Positions 8,805 to 18,452 of a stretch of DNA of 64,000 nt are shown one piece after another; the first letter of the stretch is position 1; the number at the start of each line of letters is the position of its first letter. Source of the stretch: Salinispora oceanensis (GTDB taxonomy: Bacteria; Actinomycetota; Actinomycetes; Mycobacteriales; Micromonosporaceae). The position numbers and the translations under genes were made by a program. The stretch is taken from contig NZ_KB911579.1 of the NCBI RefSeq assembly GCF_000383575.1, positions 3,897,540 to 3,961,539 on the forward strand. Reading direction: 5' to 3'. Below the pieces are notes generated by a model. It saw only the letters and a program-made list of their open reading frames with translations. It was not told the origin of the DNA and searched no databases.

Positions 8805-9476
8805 TCAGACGGCGATTAGTTCGGGGTGCGGTGGCCCCAGCTCTGTGGCCTGCATAATCCGTTCGCGGGCCGGTCCGTGTGGCACGCTCACCAGATAGCA
8901 GCCGGTGCCAGGGCGCAGTATCGCCGGTGTGTCCAGCAGCGCGGCGCTCCGGACCAGAATCGCCGCCAGGTCCCGGTCGGTCACCCGGATTCCGAGGATG
9001 TGCCGGCGGATGTGTCGGCCGCCGGCCAGCAGCGCGGCCCGCCAGGCGGCTGCGGCCAGCCGGGTTCGCCCCACTCGTCGGGCGCCGGACGCGCCGCGCA
9101 CCGGCGCACCGATGAGTTCCCCGCGTCCGCGCCGCCAACTGGCATCCAGCATGGCGGCGTACCTGGCCTGGTGGGCCGGGGCGACGGTCAGCCGGTGTAG
9201 CTCGTAACGGCGGCGCAGGCCGCCGACGCTGCGTTCATGCGTGACCGGAACGTCGAGCTGATGGAGCAGGCGGTGGAGTCGCTGCGCCGCGTCCTCGCGG
9301 TTGAACTCCACCCGCTCGGGTGGGTGGACGGGGGTGCCACGCTGGCGTCGGATCGTCGTCGGCGTGGTCACGCAGCGCAGGAGGCAAGCGGCCTCGAACC
9401 CAGCGGTCAGGGTCAGCCAGTCCAGCGGGTGTGGGGTCGACGCTGACCGGGGGCGGTCCAGCAGGGTCGGGTTCAC
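8805..9476 (-). CDS. WhiA-like (LAGLIDADG-fold) paralogue, weak assignment
   Basis: The 223-residue protein starts at GTG behind AAGGAG with 7-base spacing, which clearly decides the start. The central part (GRTRLAAAAWRAALLAGGR, then CYLVSVPHGPARERIM) resembles the homing-endonuclease-like domain of the sporulation regulator WhiA, where each half-domain has a CxxAxLRGaFLahGs-type helix. The N-terminal LTLTAGFEAACLLR is compatible with that reading. The LAGLIDADG catalytic acids are not visible, and I see no clear C-terminal helix-turn-helix. It is therefore a divergent, possibly DNA-binding paralogue. A strong hairpin lies 27 bases upstream. The resemblance is by eye and could be superficial. 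Confidence 0.45.
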   Translation of the reverse strand: MNPTLLDRPRSASTPHPLDWLTLTAGFEAACLLRCVTTPTTIRRQRGTPVHPPERVEFNREDAAQRLHRLLHQLDVPVTHERSVGGLRRRYELHRLTVAPAHQARYAAMLDASWRRGRGELIGAPVRGASGARRVGRTRLAAAAWRAALLAGGRHIRRHILGIRVTDRDLAAILVRSAALLDTPAILRPGTGCYLVSVPHGPARERIMQATELGPPHPELIAV

Positions 9477-9502
9477 CTCGGGACTCCTTATCGGCGTCGG
9501 AT

Positions 9503-9539
9503 TTCCCCTACGGTGACGGCTGTCACAGGCGTAGGGGAA
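9503..9539. terminator. Strong imperfect hairpin between two minus-strand genes
   Basis: TTCCCCTACG-GTGAC pairs with GTCAC-AGG-CGTAGGGGAA around the loop GGCT, with one 3-base bulge. On the minus strand it is about 60 bases after the stop of the GT-C gene and 27 bases before the GTG of the WhiA-like gene. It may terminate the upstream gene or act as a leader structure or operator for the downstream one. There is no clear U-run. Confidence 0.5.
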
Positions 9540-9600
9540 CCGATTGGGCCAAGCCTTGAGGAAATCTTGCGGGTGTGGCGGGGTCTCGACGACGGTCGCC

Positions 9601-11214
9601 CTACCGCCAGGGCCGGAGAGGTTCCTCTGGGTGATACACCCGATACTCATCGATGTCGGCGATGAGGGCGGCGTCGGCTCGCTCGCCCAGCAGTTGGCGC
9701 AGGCGTTGCTCCTGGGGCGAACCGGTCTCCACCACGTAACCGGGCCGGCTCGCCACCGCCACCCGGTCCCAGTAGGCGGGGTGGCGGTTATTTCCCGGGT
9801 TGAGCTCGTCGTCAAGGACTCCGCAGGCCACCTCCTCGTCCGTGTTGAAGATCAGTCGGTTGCAGGTCCAGTAGGCCCCGTAGACCTCGTGGGGACCGGA
9901 CGCCCGCAGGGTGTCCGCCAACTCGCGGGCGGCGCGTTCGTTGGCCCGAGAAGCGGCGGTGCCGGTGGTGATGAACAAAACCGTGATCAGTGAGGCGGTG
10001 ACGGTGAGGGCGGCTAGGAACGCCGCGGCGAGCGTGCCCGCCAGCCGACCAAAAACACCGCCGGTGCCCTTCAGAGCCGCGACCGCCGCCTGCCAGAGTG
10101 GCCACAGCGCCGCGGGTAGGGACAGCTGCAGCAGGGCCAGGTAGCGGGCGTTAGCCAGCGGGTCCGTGGCGGCGACCGAAGTGCGTATGTACGACAGGAG
10201 GGTCAACGCCGCGCCGACGACCAGCGCGAGGTGCACGACCGGGGCGACCCGCGCGGCCCGCCCGGTGGCCCGCCGATACGCGGCGACCGCGACCACGGCC
10301 GCGATCACCAGCAGCACCGGGTAGAGCAGGCCGAACCCCTCCAGCCAGCGGCTGCACCCGTTGACGGGGCAGAGCCCGGTGGCCAACGGCACCCCCTCCA
10401 GTACGGCACCGGAGAACCGTTGGGCCAGCGGTGGGTCCGAGTTGTCGTGGACCTGACTGAGCACAGACAGCGGATCCGTACCCGGGCCGGCGGTGCGGTA
10501 GTACGCGATCATCGGTGCGACGCCGAGCGCGAATCCGGCGACCAGCAGCACCCCGGCCCAGCCGAGCAGGTCGCGGCGGGCCGCCCACAGCAGCGCCAGG
10601 GTGGCGGCCCCGAGGTAGGGCAGAAGCAGCCAGTCGGACCAGACGGCCACCCCGGCGAGCAGGCCGAACAGGCCGACAGCCAGCCGGCGGAGCCGGAGCG
10701 TCCCCCGGGCCAGCCCCACCACGACCAGCAGCATCAGCAGCACCGCCACCTTCCCCTCCGGGCGCCCGCCCACCGCGGTCAGCTGGTCCCGGATCACCCG
10801 CTCTGAACCGAGCGCGAGTAGGCCGACGATCAGGGTGGCGAACCAGGGGGAGCCGATCCGGCGGGTCAGCCGATGGATCAGCCAGAGGAAGAGCGCGTAG
10901 AGGGCCAGCAGCGGCAGCCGGAGCGCCGGCCAGCTCGGCCCGAAGAGCGCGAGCAGGGGCGCGGCGAGGTACGACTCCAGCACCCCCATGTAGTGCTGCC
11001 CGTACAGGAACACAGGCCGCTCCTGGCCCGCGGCGATGTGTAGGGCGGCGAGTCCGAACGTCGCCTCGTCGCTGTTTGACGGTGGGACCGTGGAGAGCGT
11101 GAGGAGGAGCCGGTACCCGATACCAGCCACCCCGAGCACCAGCGCGACGAGCGCCGGCGGGTCCAGCCGGCGGTGCCACCGCCCACGGCGCGGTAGAGGT
11201 TGCGACACGACCAA
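9601..11214 (-). CDS. GT-C-fold membrane glycosyltransferase-like protein (ArnT/PMT family)
   Basis: The 537-residue integral membrane protein has roughly ten or more hydrophobic helices. After the first helix comes VPPSNSDEATFGLAALHIAAG; the acidic SDEA pair in the first external loop is the catalytic signature of GT-C enzymes of the ArnT/PMT/family 39 type. A further motif, VFLYGQHYMGVLESYLAAPL, matches the substrate loop of that family. The C-terminal ~120 residues are hydrophilic and extracytoplasmic. Such enzymes transfer a sugar from a polyprenyl-phosphate to protein, lipid or glycan outside the membrane. No polyprenyl-sugar synthase is adjacent, so the substrate is open. Confidence 0.72.
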   Translation of the reverse strand: MVVSQPLPRRGRWHRRLDPPALVALVLGVAGIGYRLLLTLSTVPPSNSDEATFGLAALHIAAGQERPVFLYGQHYMGVLESYLAAPLLALFGPSWPALRLPLLALYALFLWLIHRLTRRIGSPWFATLIVGLLALGSERVIRDQLTAVGGRPEGKVAVLLMLLVVVGLARGTLRLRRLAVGLFGLLAGVAVWSDWLLLPYLGAATLALLWAARRDLLGWAGVLLVAGFALGVAPMIAYYRTAGPGTDPLSVLSQVHDNSDPPLAQRFSGAVLEGVPLATGLCPVNGCSRWLEGFGLLYPVLLVIAAVVAVAAYRRATGRAARVAPVVHLALVVGAALTLLSYIRTSVAATDPLANARYLALLQLSLPAALWPLWQAAVAALKGTGGVFGRLAGTLAAAFLAALTVTASLITVLFITTGTAASRANERAARELADTLRASGPHEVYGAYWTCNRLIFNTDEEVACGVLDDELNPGNNRHPAYWDRVAVASRPGYVVETGSPQEQRLRQLLGERADAALIADIDEYRVYHPEEPLRPWR

Positions 11215-11369
11215 GCCCCCGTCATCCCCTCACCGGAGTCTGTCACAGGCGCCCGGCGGGGCGGAGCGGTTTCGCTGCCGGCCCGTTCGCCCGACGGGGT
11301 CGCGGTAGGGCGGTGCCGGCCCGTTCGCCTGGCGTGGTCGGGGCAGGTCGGTTGTGGCAGGGTGGCCGT

Positions 11370-12413
11370 GTGTCACGGACTTCCGCCGGCCAACTGGCCG
11401 TACCTCAACTACACCGGGCCGCGCGGATGGAGGACGCCGTACACCGTCTGGTCGAGCGGCGGCTCCGGCGCACCGGCTGGCGGATCCACACCGTGGCCTA
11501 CCCGGGCTACGGAGCCCCGGGCTGGGTTCGGGTGATGTGTCGGGTGCTGTTGCGGCGGCCGGACAACCGACAGCGAGGCCGGCCGGAGAAGGTTCGGGGC
11601 TGGCGTAGCTTCGCCACCCTACCGGCGAAGCACGTCCAGGTGGACATCGAGTCGGGGGGCGAGCGGCATGAGACGCGAACCGACCGCAGTGGCTTCGTGG
11701 ACACGATTGTGCCGGTGGACCTGCCCCCGGGCTGGGGATCGGTGCGGATCCGAGTCCCGGAGGCGGAGCCGGTCCAGGCGCCGGTGCGGATACTTGACCC
11801 CCGGGTGCGCTTCGGGGTGATCTCCGATATTGATGACACAGTCATGGTCACCACGCTGCCCCGGCCCCTGCTGGCGGCCTGGAACACGTTCGTCCTTGAC
11901 GAGCATGCCCGGGCCGCGGTGCCCGGGATGGCCGTGCTGTACGAGCGGCTGGTTACCGCCCACCCCGGTGCTCCGGTGTTCTACCTGTCCACCGGCGCCT
12001 GGAACGTGGCGCCGACTCTCACCCGGTTCCTGTCTCGGCACCTCTACCCGGCCGGGCCGCTGCTGCTCACCGACTGGGGCCCGACGGCGGACCGCTGGTT
12101 CCGCAGCGGCCGGGAGCATAAGCGGGCCACCCTGACCCGGCTCGCTCGGGAGTTCCCGGACGTGCGGTGGTTGCTGGTCGGCGACGATGGTCAGCACGAC
12201 CAGGAGATCTACCGGGAGTTCGCGGTGTCCCATCCGGACAACGTCGCCGGGATCGCGATTCGCCGTCTCTCCCCGACCCAGGCGATGCTCGCCGGGGCGC
12301 TGCCCCACTCGACCAGCGACAGCGCGTCGGCTCCCCCGGTGGGGCAGGAATGGCTCTCCGCGCCGGACGGAGCCGGGTTGTGGCAACTGCTGCGGGACGC
12401 GGGCCTGGTCTGA
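11370..12413 (+). CDS. App1-type phosphatidate phosphatase (DUF2183)
   Basis: The 347-residue protein has an N-terminal beta-sandwich-like part (residues ~50-140). It is followed by an App1/DUF2183 domain: GVISDIDDTVMVT carries the HAD-type DxDxT catalytic motif, FYLSTGAWNVAPTLTRFL follows, and the acidic motif is LLVGDDGQHDQEIY. The yeast App1 enzyme dephosphorylates phosphatidic and diacylglycerol-pyrophosphate lipids; bacterial homologues are mostly uncharacterised. I chose the GTG at 11370, preceded by CAGGGTGG; an ATG further upstream at 11313 lies in a stretch of imperfect direct repeats. It is transcribed in the same direction as pgm, 69 bases away. Confidence 0.78.
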   Translation: MSRTSAGQLAVPQLHRAARMEDAVHRLVERRLRRTGWRIHTVAYPGYGAPGWVRVMCRVLLRRPDNRQRGRPEKVRGWRSFATLPAKHVQVDIESGGERHETRTDRSGFVDTIVPVDLPPGWGSVRIRVPEAEPVQAPVRILDPRVRFGVISDIDDTVMVTTLPRPLLAAWNTFVLDEHARAAVPGMAVLYERLVTAHPGAPVFYLSTGAWNVAPTLTRFLSRHLYPAGPLLLTDWGPTADRWFRSGREHKRATLTRLAREFPDVRWLLVGDDGQHDQEIYREFAVSHPDNVAGIAIRRLSPTQAMLAGALPHSTSDSASAPPVGQEWLSAPDGAGLWQLLRDAGLV

Positions 12414-12482
12414 GTTCCGGGCCGGCCGGATCTTGATAGCGTCGGGACTGGCGGACAGGGGCCGGGACGAGGAGGTCAGCTG

Positions 12483-14135
12483 ATGAGCACGCACCCCCGC
12501 GCGGGTCAGCCCGCCGAGCCAGCCGACCTGGTGGACGTGGCGATGCTGGTCACCGCGTACTACGCCGAGCATCCCGACCCGGCGGACCCGGGGCAGCAGG
12601 TTTCCTTCGGCACCTCCGGGCACCGCGGGTCCCCGCTGCGGAACGCGTTCAACTCCGATCACATCGTCGCGATCACCCAGGCGCTCTGTGACTACCGGCG
12701 GAAGTGCGGTCTGGACGGCCCGCTCTTCCTCGGTCGGGACACCCACGCGCTCTCCGCCCCGGCGGCGGTGGACGCGCTGGAGGTGCTCGCCGCCAACGAG
12801 GTTCCGGTCCTGCTGGACAGCCGGGATGGGTACGTTCCGACGCCAGCCGTCTCCCATGCCATCCTGGCCCATAATCGGGGGCGGAGCAGTGGGCTCGCCG
12901 ACGGCATCGTGATCACCCCATCGCACAATCCGCCGGAGGACGGTGGGTTCAAGTACAACCCGACTCACGGCGGCCCGGCGGACAGCAATGTCACGACGTG
13001 GATTCAGGAGCGTGCGAACGCGATCCTCGCCGCCGGGCTCAAGGAGGTGCGCCGCATCCCGTACGCGCGGGCGCGTACCGCCGACACCACCAGCCGGTAC
13101 GACTTCCTCGGCCGCTACGTGGCCGACCTGCCGTCCGCGCTCGACCTTGACGTGGTCCGGGCAGCCGGCGTCCGGATCGGAGCCGATCCGCTCGGTGGGG
13201 CCAGTGTCGCCTACTGGGGCGAGATCGCCGACCGTCATCGGCTGGACCTCACCGTGATCAACCCGACTGTCGATCCGACGTGGCGGTTCATGACCCTGGA
13301 CGGGGACGGACGGATCCGAATGGACTGCTCGTCTCCGAACGCGATGGCGTCGCTGATCGCCGCGCGGGATCGGTTCGCGGTCTCCACCGGTAACGACGCC
13401 GACGCCGACCGGCACGGCATCGTCACCCCGGACGGCGGTCTGCTGAACCCGAACCACTACCTGACGGTGGCCATCGCCCACCTGTTCCGTACCCGGACGC
13501 GGTGGGCCTCCGACGCCGCCGTCGGCAAGACCCTGGTCTCCTCGTCGATGATCGACCGGGTGGCCGCCGACCTGGGGCGCCCGCTGTTGGAGGTGCCGGT
13601 CGGCTTCAAGTGGTTCGTGCCGGGCCTGCTCGACGGCGCGGTCGGCTTCGGTGGCGAGGAGAGCGCCGGCGCCTCCTTCCTGCGTCGCGACGGCAGCACC
13701 TGGACCACCGACAAGGACGGCATCCTGCTCTGCCTGCTGGCGTCCGAGATCATCGCCACCACCGGCCGTACCCCGAGCGAGCACTGGGCGGAGCTGGCTG
13801 GGCGGTTCGGCGCACCCGCGTACGCCCGGATCGACGCTCCCGCCAGCCGGGCGGAGAAGGCGGTGCTCGGTCGACTCTCGCCGGAACAGGTGCCGGCCAC
13901 CGAGTTGGCCGGTGAACCGATCACGGCCACGCTCACCTGCGCACCCGGTAACGGGGCTCCGATCGGTGGCCTGAAGGTAACCACCGAGAGCGGCTGGTTC
14001 GCCGCCCGCCCTTCCGGCACAGAGGACGTCTACAAGATCTACGCCGAGTCGTTTCAGGGCCCCGAGCAGCTGGCGCGAATTCAGGCGGAGGCGAAGGAAC
14101 TGGTCTCGTCAGTGCTGGCAGCCGCGGGCGGGTGA
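12483..14135 (+). CDS. pgm: Phosphoglucomutase, alpha-D-glucose-phosphate specific
   Basis: The 550-residue protein has all domains of the bacterial Pgm. Residues 38-50 (VSFGTSGHRGSPL) bind the substrate. The active-site serine loop is VITPSHNPPEDGGFKYNP, the metal-binding loop is STGNDADADRHG, the sugar-binding loop has GGEESAGASFLRRDGS, and the C-terminal phosphate-binding loop is RPSGTEDVYKIYAESF. It interconverts glucose 1-phosphate and glucose 6-phosphate, feeding glycogen, trehalose and UDP-glucose synthesis. The ATG is preceded by GAGGAGGT with 7-base spacing. It converges on nadK with a single base between the stops. Confidence 0.95.
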   Translation: MSTHPRAGQPAEPADLVDVAMLVTAYYAEHPDPADPGQQVSFGTSGHRGSPLRNAFNSDHIVAITQALCDYRRKCGLDGPLFLGRDTHALSAPAAVDALEVLAANEVPVLLDSRDGYVPTPAVSHAILAHNRGRSSGLADGIVITPSHNPPEDGGFKYNPTHGGPADSNVTTWIQERANAILAAGLKEVRRIPYARARTADTTSRYDFLGRYVADLPSALDLDVVRAAGVRIGADPLGGASVAYWGEIADRHRLDLTVINPTVDPTWRFMTLDGDGRIRMDCSSPNAMASLIAARDRFAVSTGNDADADRHGIVTPDGGLLNPNHYLTVAIAHLFRTRTRWASDAAVGKTLVSSSMIDRVAADLGRPLLEVPVGFKWFVPGLLDGAVGFGGEESAGASFLRRDGSTWTTDKDGILLCLLASEIIATTGRTPSEHWAELAGRFGAPAYARIDAPASRAEKAVLGRLSPEQVPATELAGEPITATLTCAPGNGAPIGGLKVTTESGWFAARPSGTEDVYKIYAESFQGPEQLARIQAEAKELVSSVLAAAGG

Positions 14136-14136
14136 G

Positions 14137-15066
14137 TCAACGGTGCGGAGGGAGCCGCCGTCGGCTCAGTTCCTGGCGGAGGCCTTCGGGGAGGAGCTCG
14201 CGGAGCTGCTCGGGCAGGAGCGGCAGGTCCAGCAGGCTCAACTTGAGTTGGTTGCGCTCTCGATGGCGGCGGGGGTCGAGGCGGACCACCAGGCCGGCGT
14301 CCCGGTGGTATCTCACCTCCACCGCGCCCTCGGTCACCGCGTCCTGGATCACCTGCCCGTCCATCTCCACCGCGATCGGTGCGGAGCCGGGGGCAAGCTC
14401 CAGCCGGATCCGTTCGTCGGGGGAGAGGACCACCGAGCGGGCGATCCCCGCCATCGACGCGGAGGGGGTCACCACCACCACATCGCTCGCCGGAGAGACG
14501 AGCGGTCCGCCGGCAGCATAGCCGTACGCCGTTGACCCGGTCGGCGTGCTCACCACCAGCGCGTCGCACCGGTAGTAGCCGTACCGCTGCCCGTCCACGG
14601 CGAGGGTGGCGGTGACGAAGCCCGCGCCGGGCTGCCGAACCAACGCGACATCGTTGAACGCGACCGCGTCATCCCCGCAGACCGTACAGGCCAGGCAGCT
14701 GTGCCGCTCCACGGTGAAGTCCTGGCTGGCCAGTCGGGACAACGCGGTCGGCAGCTCCGGCGGCTCGACCTCAACCAGGAAGCCGAGCTGGCCCAGGTGC
14801 ACCCCGAGCACCGGTTTCGGGTCGCCGACCGCCGAGCGTAACGCGCCGAGCATGGTGCCGTCCCCGCCGATGCTGATCAGTGCGTCGCTGGTCGGGGCCA
14901 CCCGCGCGGTGGGAAGCGGCTCGACCGTCGCCGGTACCCGGTGCCGGTCCGGTTCCCGAACCGCCAGCGTTATCCGGTGCCTCGTCGCCCAGTCGACGAT
15001 GAGGTCGACCACCTCGGATACGTCCCGGGTTGGGTGCAGCACCAGTCCGAGCCGGATCTGATCCAT
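14137..15066 (-). CDS. nadK: NAD kinase
   Basis: The 309-residue protein has the NAD-kinase signature GGDGTMLGALR near residue 90. The NE/D-type motif appears as FNDVALVR near 185. The third conserved loop is STPTGSTAYGYAAGGPLVSP near 230, all diagnostic for the family. It phosphorylates NAD+ to NADP+ in the cytosol using ATP or polyphosphate. In many actinobacteria nadK lies in a tlyA-recN operon. Here it stands alone between pgm and a peptidase gene, so it is possibly a second NAD kinase copy (inference). Confidence 0.92.
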   Translation of the reverse strand: MDQIRLGLVLHPTRDVSEVVDLIVDWATRHRITLAVREPDRHRVPATVEPLPTARVAPTSDALISIGGDGTMLGALRSAVGDPKPVLGVHLGQLGFLVEVEPPELPTALSRLASQDFTVERHSCLACTVCGDDAVAFNDVALVRQPGAGFVTATLAVDGQRYGYYRCDALVVSTPTGSTAYGYAAGGPLVSPASDVVVVTPSASMAGIARSVVLSPDERIRLELAPGSAPIAVEMDGQVIQDAVTEGAVEVRYHRDAGLVVRLDPRRHRERNQLKLSLLDLPLLPEQLRELLPEGLRQELSRRRLPPHR

Positions 15067-15195
15067 CTGCCCAGCTCACCACATTCGGGCTGGCCCGGCG
15101 GGACTTCGCTGGGGCCGACGGTGCGGATCCGCCCGCGCCCCACCGGCGTCACGCGGGCGCCGGCGGCCTTCGTAGACCGCCGGCGCCGCGAGCCG

Positions 15196-18100
15196 TTAGC
15201 GGCGATCCGCCGCGAACAGATGGTCAATCGACCGCTGGACCAGGTCAGCCCGGACGTCCGGGGCCAACCCCTCCAGGCCGAAGCCAAGGTAGACGGTGTC
15301 CGCGGTGACCACCGCCGACCCCTCCGCGAAGGCCTGCTGGCTGCGCCCCCAGTTCTCCGTGGTCTCGGCCGAGCCGGGCGGCGGGCCGGCCAGCGCCCAG
15401 TCACCCAGGTCCGTCTCGAACGAGGTGTCGCTGACCGTGGCGCCGTCCACGATCACCCGGGCGTCGTCAAGGAAGACCCCCAGACCTTGGGTGCTCCAGT
15501 CCGAGATGTATGAGATCGACAGCTCGACCTCCTTACCGGCGTACCCGGAGAGGTCGACCACGAGCTCCTGCCAGCCGCTGGAGGCGCCGGTGACGGCGTT
15601 CCAACTGCCGGTGGTACCCGTCGGCGAGCAGTCCTCGCTCTGGTACCGGGCGAGCCATGGGTGCAGCGCCTCGACCCAGCCCGACTCGCAGCTAGCCCCG
15701 GTGTCGGTGCTGGTCCGGCCATTGGCGTCCGGCAGGGTCGTCCAGCTGTCGCTGCCCACCTCGTGCGCCTCGACGATCAGGTAGTCCCAGTTCGTCTCAA
15801 TGTCGTAAGAGGTGAAGAAGCGCAGCTCAGCGGCGGTGGCGCCGGTGAGGTCAACGGTCTGGGTGAGCCGCTTGTACGAATCGTTGGTCTGGCCGCTCCA
15901 CAGGTACCAGTCACCGGTACGCGGGTCGAACGGCGCACCCCCCGGCCGCTCCCAGCCGAGCGGCGCCGCGCTTTCGAACTGCGGGAACTGCTCCGGTGGC
16001 AGGAAGCCGGACGTGGTCAGGAACGATGCCGTGTGCTCCTGGTTCTCCGCCGACCCCGGTGCGTTGAGCGCACCGGCGAAGCCGGTGAACCGGTCGTCGG
16101 TGCCGGTCACCGGGAACGGCCCGGTCTCGCCGGTGCCACCGTCACTGACGTAGGTGAAGGCCCCCAGCCAGTACTGCTGGAAGTCGTTGAGTACCGGCAG
16201 ACACGTCTCGTCGTTGGCGTCGGTGCACTCCGCCGGCCCGTTCGGCTGGTAGCCGTACAGGCCGTTGGCGGCTTGGGCGTAGAGCGCGTACTCACCGCTG
16301 AGCAGCAGCTTGCCGCCCTCGTTCAGGTAGTCCCGGACAGCCAACTCGGTCTCCACCGCTGCTCGGGCGATGGTGCCCGGTACCTGCCCCGGAGAACGCG
16401 GGATGATGTCGTCACCGGTCTCCCAGAGCACCATCTGGTAGTGCGACAAGACACCCAGATGGTGTGGGGCCTGGCGGCCCATGGTGTCAAAGTCGTAGAC
16501 GTCGCTGGTGCGCCCGGCCGCGGTCAGCGCGTCGGCCATCTCATCGGCATACTTCGCGCTGGTGCCGTCCTGATCCGGACTCGGCCCGGTGACGTCCTCC
16601 ATCGCCAGCACCAGGACGTCGCCGCCGACGTCGTCGTGCACCTGGTAGGTGAAGCGCTCGCTGGTCACCTTCCCCACTTTGGGCTTCTTGCCGCTGAACC
16701 AGACCTCGACCTGGTCGCCGGGTCTGGCGCCCTGCACCGTGCCCCGCAGCTCAGCGTAGTAGTCGTCGTGGGTGTCGCCGTAGCGCTCACCGCCCTGCCA
16801 CTCCCGGACGCTGACCGTCTTGGTTCGGCCGTCGTTGATCGTGTAGTGCATCCGGACGCTGCGCAGCGCCCGTCGGGTGAGCGAGGCGACCTGCTGGTCG
16901 CGACCGTACGACGTGTCGAAGGCGTCTACCACGAAGTCCGGGGTGCTGCGGCCGACGACCGACACCGGCTCGTCCGGGTCGTGTGCCGACTGCGCCACAG
17001 CCAGGGCGAACGGCAGGTTCTTCGCCACCTCCGCGGAGATCAGTTTCTCGTCGTCGGGGAAGATGAACCCGCTGACACAGTCCTCCGGTAGCCATTCGTC
17101 GTCCGGGTCGGAGGCCGCCGCGGCCTGACAGGTCGACATCTCCGGGGTGAAGCCGAGGGTCCCATAGCGGACCGTGGCGTGGGTGTCGGTGTCGCCGTTG
17201 GTGGTGTACAGCTCGGCGGAGATGTCCGGGTCGTAACCGGGCACGGCCGGGTTCTCGTCGTCACCGACCATCGCCTCGTAGATGATGTCGTCCGGGGTGG
17301 GGGTGGCGACCTGCCAGCCCACGCCGTAGAGCAGCAGTTGGGCGGCGGAGTGGTAGTTCACGAAGAACTCGAAGCCGACCCGTCGGAATAGTTGGTCCAG
17401 CGCCCGGGTCTCGGGCTCCGAGTGCGGGCTGGGCCCCCGGTAGGTGTTGCTGTTCGGGTCGGGGGAGGAGCCCTCGTTGTCGTACCCCCACTTGTAGCCC
17501 CAGTTGCGGTTCAGGTCGACGCCGTCGGCGGTGGTGACCTGCCCGTCGCCGTCGTTGTCCCGTAGGTTCTTGCGCCAGAGCCGGTTTCCGGGCGTGAAGG
17601 TGTGGTCGTAGCCGTCCGGGTTGGCGACGGGCAGGAACCACAGCTCGGTGGTGTCCACCAGCCGGGTGATCTCCTGGTCCGTGCCGTAGCTGTCCAGGAC
17701 GTGGTGCATCAGCCGCCGGGTCATCTCCGGCGTGATCCACTCTCGGGCGTGCTGCGCGCTGGCGTACAGCACCGCCGGCCGTTTGCCGTCCCGGGTCCGG
17801 TCCGCGTTCTTGGTTACCTTGACGGCGAGGATCGGTTGGCCCTGGTGGCTGTGGCCGATCGTCATCACCTTCGTCAGGTCCGGGTAGCGGGCGGCGGTGG
17901 CGGTGATCTCGTCTCGGATGCCACCCGGCTCGCTGTAGGACCGGAATGCGGACCAACCGCTGGCGGCCTGCTCCCGCAGCGCCTCGCTGGCCGGCTTGCC
18001 CCGTACCTTCTTGACCTCCAGCTGCACGCCCTGGCTGGCCAACCGGGCGGCCTGGCGCTTGCTGAGAACCGTCTCGACGCGGATGTCGCCGGACCGGTCG

Positions 18101-18300
18101 GTCTCGGTGTGCTCGTGGCCGAGGTCGGCCCCGGCCTGCCGCAGCTTCTCCAGCTGCTCCGGGTCAACCGTGCCGACGTACACCTCCAGACTGTCCCGGC
18201 TGCCCGGTTCGGACGCCGGTTGTGCGGTTGCCGGTGCGGTCAGCGCCAATGCGCCGACCAGGGTAAACACGCCGGCAATCGCCAGCCGTGTGCGCCTCAT
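15196..18300 (-). CDS. Secreted zinc carboxypeptidase (M14) with C-terminal beta-sandwich domains
   Basis: The 1034-residue secreted protein has an N-terminal signal peptide (RRTRLAIAGVFTLVGALAL, ending APATAQ). A propeptide-like region to ~120 is followed by the M14 catalytic domain. Zinc ligands are in SAQHAREW (HxxE) and in VNYHSAAQ, and the general base glutamate is in LGFTPEMS. Downstream parts include a region with SHYQMVLWETGDD and LLLSGEYALYAQ (glutamine-amidotransferase-like fold). A MAM/concanavalin-like immune-inhibitor-A-type domain (AAELRFFTSYDIETNWDYLI) follows. The ATG at 18300 follows AGGAGG with good spacing. It probably trims proteins outside the cell. The stop is ~130 bases beyond the nadK start; the two genes are co-directional. 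Confidence 0.88.
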   Translation of the reverse strand: MRRTRLAIAGVFTLVGALALTAPATAQPASEPGSRDSLEVYVGTVDPEQLEKLRQAGADLGHEHTETDRSGDIRVETVLSKRQAARLASQGVQLEVKKVRGKPASEALREQAASGWSAFRSYSEPGGIRDEITATAARYPDLTKVMTIGHSHQGQPILAVKVTKNADRTRDGKRPAVLYASAQHAREWITPEMTRRLMHHVLDSYGTDQEITRLVDTTELWFLPVANPDGYDHTFTPGNRLWRKNLRDNDGDGQVTTADGVDLNRNWGYKWGYDNEGSSPDPNSNTYRGPSPHSEPETRALDQLFRRVGFEFFVNYHSAAQLLLYGVGWQVATPTPDDIIYEAMVGDDENPAVPGYDPDISAELYTTNGDTDTHATVRYGTLGFTPEMSTCQAAAASDPDDEWLPEDCVSGFIFPDDEKLISAEVAKNLPFALAVAQSAHDPDEPVSVVGRSTPDFVVDAFDTSYGRDQQVASLTRRALRSVRMHYTINDGRTKTVSVREWQGGERYGDTHDDYYAELRGTVQGARPGDQVEVWFSGKKPKVGKVTSERFTYQVHDDVGGDVLVLAMEDVTGPSPDQDGTSAKYADEMADALTAAGRTSDVYDFDTMGRQAPHHLGVLSHYQMVLWETGDDIIPRSPGQVPGTIARAAVETELAVRDYLNEGGKLLLSGEYALYAQAANGLYGYQPNGPAECTDANDETCLPVLNDFQQYWLGAFTYVSDGGTGETGPFPVTGTDDRFTGFAGALNAPGSAENQEHTASFLTTSGFLPPEQFPQFESAAPLGWERPGGAPFDPRTGDWYLWSGQTNDSYKRLTQTVDLTGATAAELRFFTSYDIETNWDYLIVEAHEVGSDSWTTLPDANGRTSTDTGASCESGWVEALHPWLARYQSEDCSPTGTTGSWNAVTGASSGWQELVVDLSGYAGKEVELSISYISDWSTQGLGVFLDDARVIVDGATVSDTSFETDLGDWALAGPPPGSAETTENWGRSQQAFAEGSAVVTADTVYLGFGLEGLAPDVRADLVQRSIDHLFAADRR

Positions 18301-18452
18301 CGCGCCTCCTGGGATGGAAGGGCCTGTGCCGCGAGCTTTCGCCATCCGTCAACGACTGTCAATCAAACGTCCGGGTGGCTCTCCGCGATGGAGGGGGGAC
18401 ACTGAGGAATGTCGTCGCCGCTACGGCGCCTTGCCGCTCGGCTCGTCCGAGG

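Noticed and set aside
8805..9815. Longer start for the WhiA-like gene
   Set aside because: The upstream 113 codons overlap the GT-C gene and the hairpin and read as low-complexity; GTG 9476 has an ideal ribosome-binding site.
11619..13784. Long minus-strand open frame (~720 codons) opposite the App1 gene and pgm
   Set aside because: Low-complexity Arg/Gly/Val-rich translation with no motif, antisense to two genes with clear families.
15661..17091. + strand frame of ~476 codons opposite the carboxypeptidase
   Set aside because: Antisense shadow of a protein with signal peptide, zinc ligands and later domains.
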